NCBI GenBank assembly: GCA_017859745.1
Contig: JAFMML010000035.1
Span: 1-32,067, forward strand
Length of the DNA stretch: 32,067 bases
Reading direction: 5' to 3'
Source: Planctomycetota bacterium
Lineage (GTDB): Bacteria > Planctomycetota > Phycisphaerae > Phycisphaerales > SM1A02
Shown: positions 13,777 through 20,754 of the stretch, in pieces
Layout: every line of letters starts with the position of its first letter
Position numbering within the stretch: the first letter of the stretch is position 1
The notes under the pieces: generated by a model
What the model saw: the letters and a program-made list of their open reading frames with translations, nothing else
The model's database searches: none
What the model was told of the DNA's origin: nothing
Translations under genes and position numbers: made by a program

Positions 13777-15222
13777 ATGTTCGAAGGACTGTCCAAGCGA
13801 CTCAACGGCGCCTTGCGAAACCTCTCCGGACGAGGTCGCATCAGCGAGGCCAACGTCCGCGAAGCGATGGCGGAGGTGCGGACCGCCCTGCTCGAGGCCG
13901 ACGTCGCCCACGAGGTGGTCGATCGGTTCTGCAGCGAGGTGGTCGAGGACGCCTTGGGCGCCGAGGTGACGAAGAGCCTCAAGCCGGGCGAGCAGATGGT
14001 GGGCATCGTCCACCAGCGCCTCGTCGAGTTGATGGGACCGGACGCCTCCGAGATCCGATTCGTCGAGCCCGGCCCGACGGTGATCCTGATGTCCGGCCTG
14101 CAGGGTTCTGGGAAGACCACCACCTGCGGGAAGCTCGCCGCGAAGTTCAAGAGCGAGGGGCGCCGGACCCTGCTCGTGGCGGCGGACCTGCAGCGTCCCG
14201 CCGCGGTCGAGCAGCTTCGGACCGTCGCCGAGCAGGTGCAGGCGCAGGCCCCGGGAAGGGGCGAGGTCCTCTTCCACGGCGAACCGGAGCGTTGCGCCGA
14301 GTACGGCGGCGCCGTGGGCGTCGCCGTCGACGTCGCGAGGCGCGGCCTCGCCGAGGGCCGCCGATCCGGCTGCGACGTGGTGATCGTCGACACCGCCGGT
14401 CGGCTGCACGTCGACGACGAACTCATGAAGGAGCTTCGCGCCGTCGATCGGGCGATCGAGGCGCACCAGATCCTGCTCGTCGTCGACGCCATGACCGGAC
14501 AGGACGCCCTCCGGTCCGCGAAGGCCTTCCACGAAGCGATGTCGGTCGACGGGATCGTGCTGACCAAGTTCGACTCCGACACCCGCGGCGGTGCCGCTCT
14601 CTCGGTGCGGCAGGTGACCGGCGCTCCGATCAAGTTCATCGGCACCGGCGAGAAGTTCGCGGCGCTCGAGGCGTTCCACGCCGAGCGGATCGCGGGACGA
14701 ATCCTCGGCATGGGCGACGTGGTCAGCCTCGTCGAGAAGGCCCAGCAGGAGGTCAGCGAGGAGGAGGCCGAGGAGCTGATGCAGAAGATGTCGAAGGGCC
14801 GACTCGGCCTCGACGACTTCCTGAAGCAGCTTCAGACGATCCGCCGCATGGGCCCCATCAAGCAGCTCCTCGGAATGCTGCCCGGCGTGGGTGGCATGCT
14901 GAAGGACCTGCCGCTCGAGGATGGCCCGCTCGACCGGCTGCAGGGCATCGTCCATGCCATGACGCCCGCGGAGCGGCGCGACCCCGGCGTCATCGATCGC
15001 AGCCGCATCGCCCGGATCTCGCGCGGCAGCGCCAGCGAACGAGCGGAGGTCTCGCGCCTGCTGAAGCAGTTCGAGACCATGCGGAAGATGGGCGGCCAGC
15101 TCGCCGGCGCCGGCGGTCGGATGGCGGCCATGCGCAGCATGCAGACCGGCGGCCTGCCGACGAAGGGCTCGACCCAGACCGCGAGTCCCAAGAGCCGGTT
15201 CAAGAGCCGCAAGCGTCGCTGA
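13777..15222 (+). CDS. ffh: Signal recognition particle protein Ffh (SRP54)
   Basis: The GTPase subunit of the signal recognition particle, which binds signal sequences on translating ribosomes and delivers them to FtsY. It has 481 residues. The N domain (MFEGLSKRLNGALRNLSGRGRISEANVREAMAEVRTALLEADVA) is followed by the G domain with GLQGSGKTTTCGKLA (G1), the DLQRPAAVEQL loop, DTAGRLHVDDELM (G3), TKFDSDTRGGAAL (G4; most bacteria have TKLDGD) and IGTGEK (G5). The M domain has the Met/Gly-rich finger (IRRMGPIKQLLGMLPGVGGM) and the RNA-binding helix (SRIARISRGSASERAEVSRLLKQFETMRKM), with a basic tail. A short extra segment, VLFHGEPERCAEYGGAVG, precedes the G3 strand. rpsP does not follow; the next gene is convergent. 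Confidence 0.97.
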   Translation: MFEGLSKRLNGALRNLSGRGRISEANVREAMAEVRTALLEADVAHEVVDRFCSEVVEDALGAEVTKSLKPGEQMVGIVHQRLVELMGPDASEIRFVEPGPTVILMSGLQGSGKTTTCGKLAAKFKSEGRRTLLVAADLQRPAAVEQLRTVAEQVQAQAPGRGEVLFHGEPERCAEYGGAVGVAVDVARRGLAEGRRSGCDVVIVDTAGRLHVDDELMKELRAVDRAIEAHQILLVVDAMTGQDALRSAKAFHEAMSVDGIVLTKFDSDTRGGAALSVRQVTGAPIKFIGTGEKFAALEAFHAERIAGRILGMGDVVSLVEKAQQEVSEEEAEELMQKMSKGRLGLDDFLKQLQTIRRMGPIKQLLGMLPGVGGMLKDLPLEDGPLDRLQGIVHAMTPAERRDPGVIDRSRIARISRGSASERAEVSRLLKQFETMRKMGGQLAGAGGRMAAMRSMQTGGLPTKGSTQTASPKSRFKSRKRR

Positions 15223-15243
15223 GCGGCCCCCACCTGCGCGACC

Positions 15244-15281
15244 GACGCGCGACGATCCGCCCTCGTCGAACGCGCAGCGTC
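15244..15281. terminator. Imperfect hairpin between convergent ffh and AI-2E permease genes
   Basis: GACGCGCGACGA (15244-15255) pairs with TCGTCGAACGCGCAGCGTC (15263-15281) through three short helices with bulges. It is the only secondary structure in the 63-base convergent gap and could end both transcripts, but there is no T-tract on either side. Confidence 0.3.
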
Positions 15282-15285
15282 GCGT

Positions 15286-16713
15286 TCAGCCGTCCATGTC
15301 CACCGGCAGCGGATCGCTGGTCTCGCCCCGGGTCCAGGCCTGAATCCGCGGCAACACCACGTCGACGAGGATGATCTTCACGCAGGCGGCGACCGGGATC
15401 GACAGCAGCATGCCATAGATGCCCGCAAGCGCTCCACCCGCCAGCACCGCGACGAAGATCGCCAGCGGCGACAGGTCCGTCGCCTTGCCGGCGATGACCG
15501 GAGTGAGGATGTAGCTCTCGAACAGCTGCACCACGCCGAAGACGACCGTCGGCCAGAGCACGACCGCCCACCATCCCATGCGATCGGCCTCGGCCACGCC
15601 CAGGTTGTCGAAGGCCAGCAACCCGACCGCCAGCGGCACGCCGACGCCGCCGAGATAGGGCACCGCGCAGAGCACGCCGGTGACCAGGCCCAGCAGGATC
15701 GCGTAGGGAACCCCCACCGTCAGCCAGCCCACCGCGAGCATCGCGCCCATGATGCCGCTGATCACGATGCGCCCTCGCACGAAGCCTGCGACGGCGGCAT
15801 CCATCTTGCGTGCCAGCGTGAAGACGGTGCCTCGGTGCTCCTCCGGCACGAGGTCTCCGAAGAATTCGAGCGTCTTCGGATACGACACGCTGAAGTAGTA
15901 GAAGTAGAACGGGATCAGGACCACCGCGAGCAGCAGGGCGAGGGTGCCGATCACCGCCCCGTAGATCGTGCGAAGCCCGCTGCCCGCAAGCCCGAGCAGA
16001 CTGAAGCCCGCGCCACGGACCGAAGGCTGCGAGGCCGCGCTGCCGAGACGATTGGCAAGCGTCGGCGCGGACTCGTCGACGTCGTTCGCATCCGCAGCCG
16101 CCAATCCCGAATCGGCGACGGGCGGCGGCGTGTCGCTCTCCGCCGGCTCGTCCGTCGGCTCGCCCCGGGGCTCGGCCGGATCGGCCTGGGCATCGCGCCC
16201 CGTCGAAACGTCGCTCCCGAGGGCATCGCCGGCTCGCCCGACGGGATGCCCGAAGATCCACGACGCTCCCCGCTCGGCGTCGCTTCGGTAGGGCTCGGGA
16301 ACGATCTCGATCAGCTGGACGACCCGCGCCTCGACCCGCCCGGATCGAAGCGTCTCGATCAGCGAGGCCGCCTGTCCGACGGCCAGCGGAACCGCCAATG
16401 CCAACGCGAGCAGCAGGCCTCCGCCCGCGATGGTGATGATGCCCACCGCCGCCACCGGACGAGGACACCATCTGAATCGGGAGAGCCACTGCACCAGCGG
16501 CTCGAAGAGGTATGCCAGCAGGAGTCCCAGCAGCAGCGGCACCGTGACCGAGCTGAGGGCGTACCCCAGATAGACCACCCCCAGGATGAACGCACCGAGG
16601 ATGACGTCGCGGACCCCCTGGATCTGCCACAGATGAAGACGTCGAAGCGACGACCCCGTGTCGGAATCCGCAGGGCGAGCCGGACTCGGAGACTCCCGCA
16701 CGTCGTCGCTCAT
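15286..16713 (-). CDS. AI-2E family transporter (PerM/TqsA/YdiK type permease)
   Basis: A 475-residue polytopic inner-membrane protein. The order of hydrophobic spans and the conserved core (VPLLLGLLLAYLFEPLVQWL; LLLAVVLIPFYFYYFSVSYPK; GFVRGRIVISGIMGAMLAVGWLTVGVPYAILLGLVTGVLCAVPYLGG; VFGVVQLFESYILTPVIAGKATDLSPLAIFVAVLAGGALAGIYGMLLSIPVAACVKI) is that of the AI-2E family, which includes autoinducer-2 exporters and sodium/proton antiporters, so the substrate cannot be read from sequence. The soluble loop carries an unusual low-complexity insert at about 155-230, rich in Asp, Glu, Pro and Ala (DAQADPAEPRGEPTDEPAESDTPPP). Preceded by TACCAT 7 bases before the ATG and no Shine-Dalgarno site. Confidence 0.9.
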   Translation of the reverse strand: MSDDVRESPSPARPADSDTGSSLRRLHLWQIQGVRDVILGAFILGVVYLGYALSSVTVPLLLGLLLAYLFEPLVQWLSRFRWCPRPVAAVGIITIAGGGLLLALALAVPLAVGQAASLIETLRSGRVEARVVQLIEIVPEPYRSDAERGASWIFGHPVGRAGDALGSDVSTGRDAQADPAEPRGEPTDEPAESDTPPPVADSGLAAADANDVDESAPTLANRLGSAASQPSVRGAGFSLLGLAGSGLRTIYGAVIGTLALLLAVVLIPFYFYYFSVSYPKTLEFFGDLVPEEHRGTVFTLARKMDAAVAGFVRGRIVISGIMGAMLAVGWLTVGVPYAILLGLVTGVLCAVPYLGGVGVPLAVGLLAFDNLGVAEADRMGWWAVVLWPTVVFGVVQLFESYILTPVIAGKATDLSPLAIFVAVLAGGALAGIYGMLLSIPVAACVKIILVDVVLPRIQAWTRGETSDPLPVDMDG

Positions 16714-16720
16714 GCCCGGA

Positions 16721-16726
16721 ATGGTA
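16721..16726 (-). promoter_or_regulatory. Candidate -10 hexamer, leaderless AI-2E permease
   Basis: TACCAT on the minus strand ends 7 bases before the ATG at 16713. The wider context, GATACCATTCCGGGC then ATG, closely matches the polX start region. Confidence 0.45.
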
Positions 16727-16789
16727 TCGAAAGCGGACCCGCGTCGATTCCGCCCAGCCTCGCGATCGCCGCCCGGCGGCGGTCTGGAG

Positions 16790-17194
16790 TCAGCGAACCT
16801 GCCGGAGGATCTGGTCCCGCGAGAACGCCTCGGCGAAGTCGTACACCCCGCGAAAGTCCTCGAGACTGTCCTCGGAGGTCTTCGACATCAGCCCGTGTTC
16901 GATCATCGCGAAGACGATCCGGCCGAAGTCGTCGGTGCGGAGCACGTTCCAGTGCCTCAGCACCGTCGGCGCGAGCAGGCCGTACTGCTGGATCGCGAAG
17001 TCGCGAAGGCCCAGGCACAACTGCTGTCCGCTGACGTGTCGCCCCTCGTCGGCATGGTGTCCGCCGTACTCCTCGACCCGTTCGACGGTGTGGCCGAGTC
17101 CCTGCTGCACGAAGTGGAACGCCTCCACCGGGTACGGGCCCGCACTCCGGGTGATCTCCTTCCAGTCGATCTCCTGTGGCGTCATCGGCGGCAT
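16790..17194 (-). CDS. Minf_1886 family (Verrucomicrobia/Planctomycetes-restricted) protein
   Basis: A 134-residue soluble protein matching the pattern I recall for the Minf_1886 conserved family: YPVEAFHFVQQGLGHTVERVEE, then HVSGQQLCLGLRDFAIQQYGLLAPTVLRHWNVLRTDDFGRIVFAMIEHGLMSKTSEDSLEDFRGVYDFAEAF. No function is known for this family and I see no catalytic motif. It is the third gene of a minus-strand unit after the amidohydrolase and the alkyl-base glycosylase, 47 bases downstream of the latter. TAGGAT at 17239-17244 could give it its own promoter. The ATG at 17194 is chosen; one at 17185 (MTPQEIDW) is equally possible. Neither has a Shine-Dalgarno site. Confidence 0.8.
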   Translation of the reverse strand: MPPMTPQEIDWKEITRSAGPYPVEAFHFVQQGLGHTVERVEEYGGHHADEGRHVSGQQLCLGLRDFAIQQYGLLAPTVLRHWNVLRTDDFGRIVFAMIEHGLMSKTSEDSLEDFRGVYDFAEAFSRDQILRQVR

Positions 17195-17241
17195 GGGCTG
17201 GGGGTTCCGTGTGGAGCGGAAGGTCGGACGGTGTCGGGATC

Positions 17242-17868
17242 CTATCCCGCCGATTCCGACCCGTCGCCTCGCCAACGCTTCGGACCGGAGACGTGGAGGC
17301 TGGTCCGGTCGATGAAACGCCACCTGCGATCCGCCCACGCGCCGACGTCGCCGAGTCCGATCCTCGGAGTGCGACCGATCCGCGCGACGGGCGCCCCCGG
17401 CTCGATCCAGACGCCGTGGCCCCGGCCGAGGGCCTGGGCATCGAGGCCGCGATCGATGCCGAATGCCGCCGCAAGTCGGCCCGGCCCCCGGCAGAGATCG
17501 CGATCGGAGACCTTCGCGCCCCGTCGTCGCCGCATCGCTTCGAGGCCTTCGATCGGTTCGAGTGCCCGCAGAAGAACCGCCTCGCCTTCGCCCGCGGCGC
17601 CCGAGACCACGTTGACGCAGTGATGCAGGCCGTAGATCAGATAGACGTAGAGATGCCCGCCGGCCAGGAACATCGCGCCGTTGCGCCGGGTTCGCCGGCC
17701 GCCACGAGAGTGGCTGCCGAGATCGTCGCCACCGGGATACGCCTCGGTCTCGACGATGCGACCGGCGACCCGCGTCCCGTCGAGTTCTCGCACCATGACG
17801 GCGCCCAGCAGTGCCCGCGCAAGGTCGAGCGCCGGGCGATCGAGACCTTCGAAGACTCGGTCGCTCAC
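17242..17868 (-). CDS. 3-methyladenine DNA glycosylase (AAG/MPG family)
   Basis: A 208-residue base-excision repair glycosylase that removes alkylated purines and related damaged bases. The active-site segment GRIVETEAYPGGDDLGSHSRGG matches the family: by alignment to the human enzyme, E42 is the catalytic base-equivalent of Glu125, with Y44, H53 and Y76 (HLYVYLIYGLHHCVNVVSG) lining the pocket. LCRGPGRLAAAFGID and RIGRTPRIGLG complete the fold. Length is normal. The GTG start at 17868 overlaps the stop of the upstream amidohydrolase (GTGA), indicating coupled translation. Part of an amidohydrolase, glycosylase, Minf_1886 unit. Confidence 0.93.
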   Translation of the reverse strand: MSDRVFEGLDRPALDLARALLGAVMVRELDGTRVAGRIVETEAYPGGDDLGSHSRGGRRTRRNGAMFLAGGHLYVYLIYGLHHCVNVVSGAAGEGEAVLLRALEPIEGLEAMRRRRGAKVSDRDLCRGPGRLAAAFGIDRGLDAQALGRGHGVWIEPGAPVARIGRTPRIGLGDVGAWADRRWRFIDRTSLHVSGPKRWRGDGSESAG

Positions 17869-19175
17869 GGGTCTCCCCGAGGCTCGAGCAGCCATCGCGG
17901 CTCGACGTCCAGGCGCAGCGCCGTTTGCAGGGCGGCGCCCGCATCGACGACGCCTCGGCCGTTGGGCAGATCGATCGCGAGAAGTCCGGCCGGGCGATCG
18001 CCCGTCGCAAGACCTGCATGTTCCAGCGGCTCGCCGAGAAGGGTCGCGCCGTCCACGGTGGCCATCGCCAGCAGCGTCGAGGGATCGGCGCCGTCGCGTC
18101 GGTGAAGCAGCCGCATCTCGTCCAGCACACTCAGGCGATCCGGCGTGTCGAGGCAGACCATGCCGTCGGTGCCGAGCGCGACGGGCACGCCTCGCTCCCG
18201 AAGTTCCCGGTAGCGATGCGGCGGCTCGCCTGCGATCGGATGGCCGAAGTAGGCACTCGCGCGCGGGCAGTAGACGAGTCCCACCGGGGAGATCCCCGCA
18301 CGCGCCGCCTCCGCGGCGACCTCGGCCAGGCGATCGAGATCGCGGTGCTCGAGATAGTTGCCGTGCGCGATCGCCGCGCCGGAACGGGCCAGGATCGGCA
18401 GGAGCCGCTCGATCGGTGTCGCGTGCCATCCCACCACCTCGTCCGACCACACCCCGACCTCGCGAAGCAGATCCGCCAAGGGACCCTCGCCGTCCCGATT
18501 GAAGCGGAGTTCCTCGAGCGTCTCCGAGAGATGCGTCGCCAGCGGCAGACCGAGCGCCGCGGCCCGCGCGTAGAGGCGGTCTCCGCAGGAGTAGGAGGCG
18601 TGCGGGGAGACGCCGAGCCGGACGGCGCCGGTGAAGGACGCCGCCAACGACCCGAGTTCGTCGAGGAACCCGATCCCGGCGTCCTCCGCCGCACCGATGC
18701 CGAAGACCTCGATGTAGGACACCCCTCGCAGCGAAAGGTGCCGGAGCGCCTCCGCGGCGGCGAGACCGCGATTGCCGGCGATGTCGCCGACGATCGCGGT
18801 GCCGCCCCGCAGGCTCGCCTCGACCCCGGCCCGCACCGAGTCCGCGATCGCCTCGGGAGCCGCCGGGCGCTTCCGGCGGATCATGCCCGCCCACGCGGCG
18901 AAGCCGGCGGCCGCGTCGAACGGCCGAGGACCGATCGACGTCAGATCGAGATGGGCGTGGGCGTTCACAAGCCCGGGCAGCAGCAGCGAGTTCGGCACCG
19001 ACACCGTCCTCGCCTCGGGCGTCGCGCCGACCATCTCGGGCCGACCAAGCGACAGCACCTCGCCCGCGGCGTCGAGCAGCAGCACCGCCGGCGCCACGCC
19101 CCCGTGGGCGTCCGCCGCCGCGGCGGCCTCGACGCGCAGCGCTCTTCGGGCATCCGGGCCGTCGGGTCGGTCCAT
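17865..19175 (-). CDS. Amidohydrolase (ATZ/TRZ, aminodeoxyfutalosine/cytosine-deaminase-like superfamily)
   Basis: A 436-residue cytosolic metal-dependent hydrolase. Metal-site motifs appear in order: LLPGLVNAHAHLDLT (HxH), SPHASYSCGD, LATHLSETLEE, IAHGNYLEH and VALGTDGMVC. The pattern is that of adenosine/cytosine-type deaminases and chlorohydrolases. The segments NAHAHLDLTSIGPRPFDAAAGFAAWAGMIRRK and YCPRASAYFGHPIAGEPPHRYRELRERGVPVALGTDG resemble the aminodeoxyfutalosine deaminase (MqnX-like) branch, which would act in the futalosine route to menaquinone; no other mqn gene is present, so this is only a suggestion. First gene of a three-gene unit. TACCGT ends 6 bases before the ATG and no Shine-Dalgarno sequence is visible. 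Confidence 0.85.
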   Translation of the reverse strand: MDRPDGPDARRALRVEAAAAADAHGGVAPAVLLLDAAGEVLSLGRPEMVGATPEARTVSVPNSLLLPGLVNAHAHLDLTSIGPRPFDAAAGFAAWAGMIRRKRPAAPEAIADSVRAGVEASLRGGTAIVGDIAGNRGLAAAEALRHLSLRGVSYIEVFGIGAAEDAGIGFLDELGSLAASFTGAVRLGVSPHASYSCGDRLYARAAALGLPLATHLSETLEELRFNRDGEGPLADLLREVGVWSDEVVGWHATPIERLLPILARSGAAIAHGNYLEHRDLDRLAEVAAEAARAGISPVGLVYCPRASAYFGHPIAGEPPHRYRELRERGVPVALGTDGMVCLDTPDRLSVLDEMRLLHRRDGADPSTLLAMATVDGATLLGEPLEHAGLATGDRPAGLLAIDLPNGRGVVDAGAALQTALRLDVEPRWLLEPRGDP

Positions 19176-19181
19176 GTGGGG

Positions 19182-19191
19182 ACGGTACACT
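19182..19191. promoter_or_regulatory. Overlapping divergent -10 elements, amidohydrolase / Pal-like lipoprotein
   Basis: On the minus strand TACCGT (19182-19187) lies 6 bases before the amidohydrolase ATG. On the plus strand TACACT (19186-19191) shares the TA and would start a transcript of about 150 bases of leader for the lipoprotein gene at 19346. The same back-to-back arrangement occurs at xseA/recG. Confidence 0.4.
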
Positions 19192-19345
19192 CCGGCCGCG
19201 GGAGGTCGCAGGATGGCGACCGTCCGCCCGAACCGCCAGCCCGAGCGCGTCCCGCATCGATGCTCGCAGCGCTCGAATCGACCCACGTCGCCACGGCGAC
19301 ACCACGACGGCCCCGTTCGCCGTCGGGGAACATGGAGGACCCCGC

Positions 19346-20206
19346 ATGCACCCCACTTCGATCCCGTTCCGACTCCGTCCCGCCCTGCTGCTGCCGCTCG
19401 GCGCCGTCGTCCTCGCCGGCCTCGGCTGCGTGCCTCAGGATCGCTACGACGAGTTGATGACCGCCTACCGCGGCAAGGAGCAGATGCTCCTGTCGACGCA
19501 GAACGACCTCGACACCGCGAAGAACAACGAGCGGGTGCTCCGGCAGCAGCTCCTGCAGGCCACCGAGGACATCCGCAGTCTCGAGCGGATGCGCGACGGA
19601 AGCAGCGCCGACCTCGATCGCCTCGTCTCGGACTACGACCGACTGCAGCGGCAGCTCGTCGAACTCGGCGCCGGACCGCTCCCCGCCGAGGTCGTCGACG
19701 CCCTGACCGAACTTGCGGCGCGATATCCGGAGGTCCTCGAGTTCGACGCCCAGCGCGGCATGATCCGCTTCAACGCGGACTTCACCTTCCCGCTGGGCTC
19801 GGTCAAGCTCTCCGAGAGCGCGAGGCAGGCGCTGGCCACCTTCGCCGGCATTCTCGACAGCGTGGGCGCGGAGAACCTCGAGATCCGGATCGTCGGCCAC
19901 ACCGACAACGTGCCGATCAGCCGGCCGCAGACCCGCGCCTCACACCCGAGCAACGTCCATCTTTCGGTGCACCGGGCGATCGCCGTTCGAGACGCCCTCG
20001 TCGCCGCGGGCGTCGCGCCGGCGCGATTCTCGGTGATGGGATACGGCGAGTACCGACCGGTCGCGGCCAACGGGCGCAACGGCTCCCCCGAGAACCGACG
20101 GGTCGAGGTGTTCCTGACGCCGATGCTGGTGCCGAGCGGTCCGGCCGCCGACGAGTTGTCCGAGACGATCGTCCAGGTCGAAGTCGACGACGAGCCGACC
20201 AAGTGA
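19346..20206 (+). CDS. OmpA/MotB-like peptidoglycan-binding lipoprotein
   Basis: A 286-residue outer-membrane lipoprotein candidate. The signal ends in lipobox VLAGLG-C with Cys28. Residues about 35-105 are a Gln/Leu/Arg-rich coiled coil. The OmpA-like domain (about 145-260) has FTFPLGSVKLSESARQALATFAGIL, IVGHTDNVPISRP, a longer SHPSNVHLSVHRAIAVRDALVAAGV and FSVMGYGEYRPVAANG, ending NRRVEVFLTP. The GHTD Asp and the HRA Arg are the peptidoglycan contacts. The wording GHTDNVPI plus the extended loop is closer to MotB/PomB-type domains than to classic Pal. GGAGG at 19334-19338 sits 7 bases before the ATG. Monocistronic, closed by a strong terminator. It is the second OmpA-type lipoprotein in the window and is not closely similar to the first. 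Confidence 0.88.
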   Translation: MHPTSIPFRLRPALLLPLGAVVLAGLGCVPQDRYDELMTAYRGKEQMLLSTQNDLDTAKNNERVLRQQLLQATEDIRSLERMRDGSSADLDRLVSDYDRLQRQLVELGAGPLPAEVVDALTELAARYPEVLEFDAQRGMIRFNADFTFPLGSVKLSESARQALATFAGILDSVGAENLEIRIVGHTDNVPISRPQTRASHPSNVHLSVHRAIAVRDALVAAGVAPARFSVMGYGEYRPVAANGRNGSPENRRVEVFLTPMLVPSGPAADELSETIVQVEVDDEPTK

Positions 20207-20283
20207 CCATCGGTCGGCCGCAACGACCTCGATGACCTCCGCGACCTCGATCGCACCGCCGCATTCGCCAATCGTTCGCCCCG

Positions 20284-20315
20284 ACGCGACCCGCCCCCGG
20301 CGGGTCGCGTTCTTG
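20284..20315 (+). terminator. Rho-independent terminator
   Basis: ACGCGACCCGCC (20284-20295) pairs perfectly with GGCGGGTCGCGT (20299-20310) over a 3-base loop, followed by TCTTG. It ends the Pal/MotB-like lipoprotein transcript 78 bases after its stop. Confidence 0.85.
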
Positions 20316-20534
20316 TCGCACCTCGATGGTCCTGCGGCCCTGGGGGCGCGAGCTTCGGAGGGATCGCCGAGATCGCCGGGGCCAGCCTTTGCCACAAGCT
20401 CCGCCCAACCTCTTCTCGGGGTCCTCCGCGGCTGCGAAGGTCAGCGTCAAGAACGGGCAAGGACCGATTAGCGACCGGAACCACCCAGCTTCCCAGGTGC
20501 CGCGTCGGGATCCTGGACCGGCTTCACGATTTCC

Positions 20535-20565
20535 TTGCGACCCGCCCCCGGTTCTGATCTAGTCT
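20535..20565 (+). promoter_or_regulatory. Possible promoter of the lamin-tail-repeat gene
   Basis: TTGCGA (20535-20540) resembles a -35; TCTAGT (20558-20563, 17-base spacing) or TAGTCT (20560-20565, 19-base spacing) could be the -10. The leader would be about 185 bases. Weak evidence, but this is the AT-richest spot upstream of the gene. Confidence 0.3.
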
Positions 20566-20754
20566 TCTCTCAGACATTCCGTCTCTCGTGGGCGAGAACG
20601 ATGTGCAGCCGGCGGCCCCGGTCCCCTCCTCCAATGGAACCGCCGCCGGGGCTGCGGCGTTCCCGTCCCGAGTCCGTCCCGTCTTCCGCATCGACGTCCC
20701 GATCGAACCGTCCCGACGATCCTTCGCCACTCGGCCCCTCCGGAACGCCCCTCC

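Larger units (their letters stand above)
20207..20754 (+). other. Intergenic region, 548 bp
   Basis: It holds the terminator at 20284-20315 and a tentative promoter at 20535-20565. The short frames across it run through the terminator and have no recognisable protein pattern, so I call no gene. Segment 20340-20520 has a possible long-range stem (GAGCTT near 20349 with AAGCTC near 20396) and a GATCGCC direct repeat, but fits no riboswitch or RNA family that I can recognise. Confidence 0.5.

Noticed and set aside
13750-13780. polX and ffh as a single operon only
   Set aside because: The gap is only 18 bases, so cotranscription is possible, but TACGAT at 13763-13768 suggests ffh has its own start; I kept both options open rather than reporting an operon.
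20340-20520. A riboswitch or structured RNA in the long intergenic region
   Set aside because: Some pairing is possible, but no conserved core of a known class could be recognised on either strand and the supporting stems are short.
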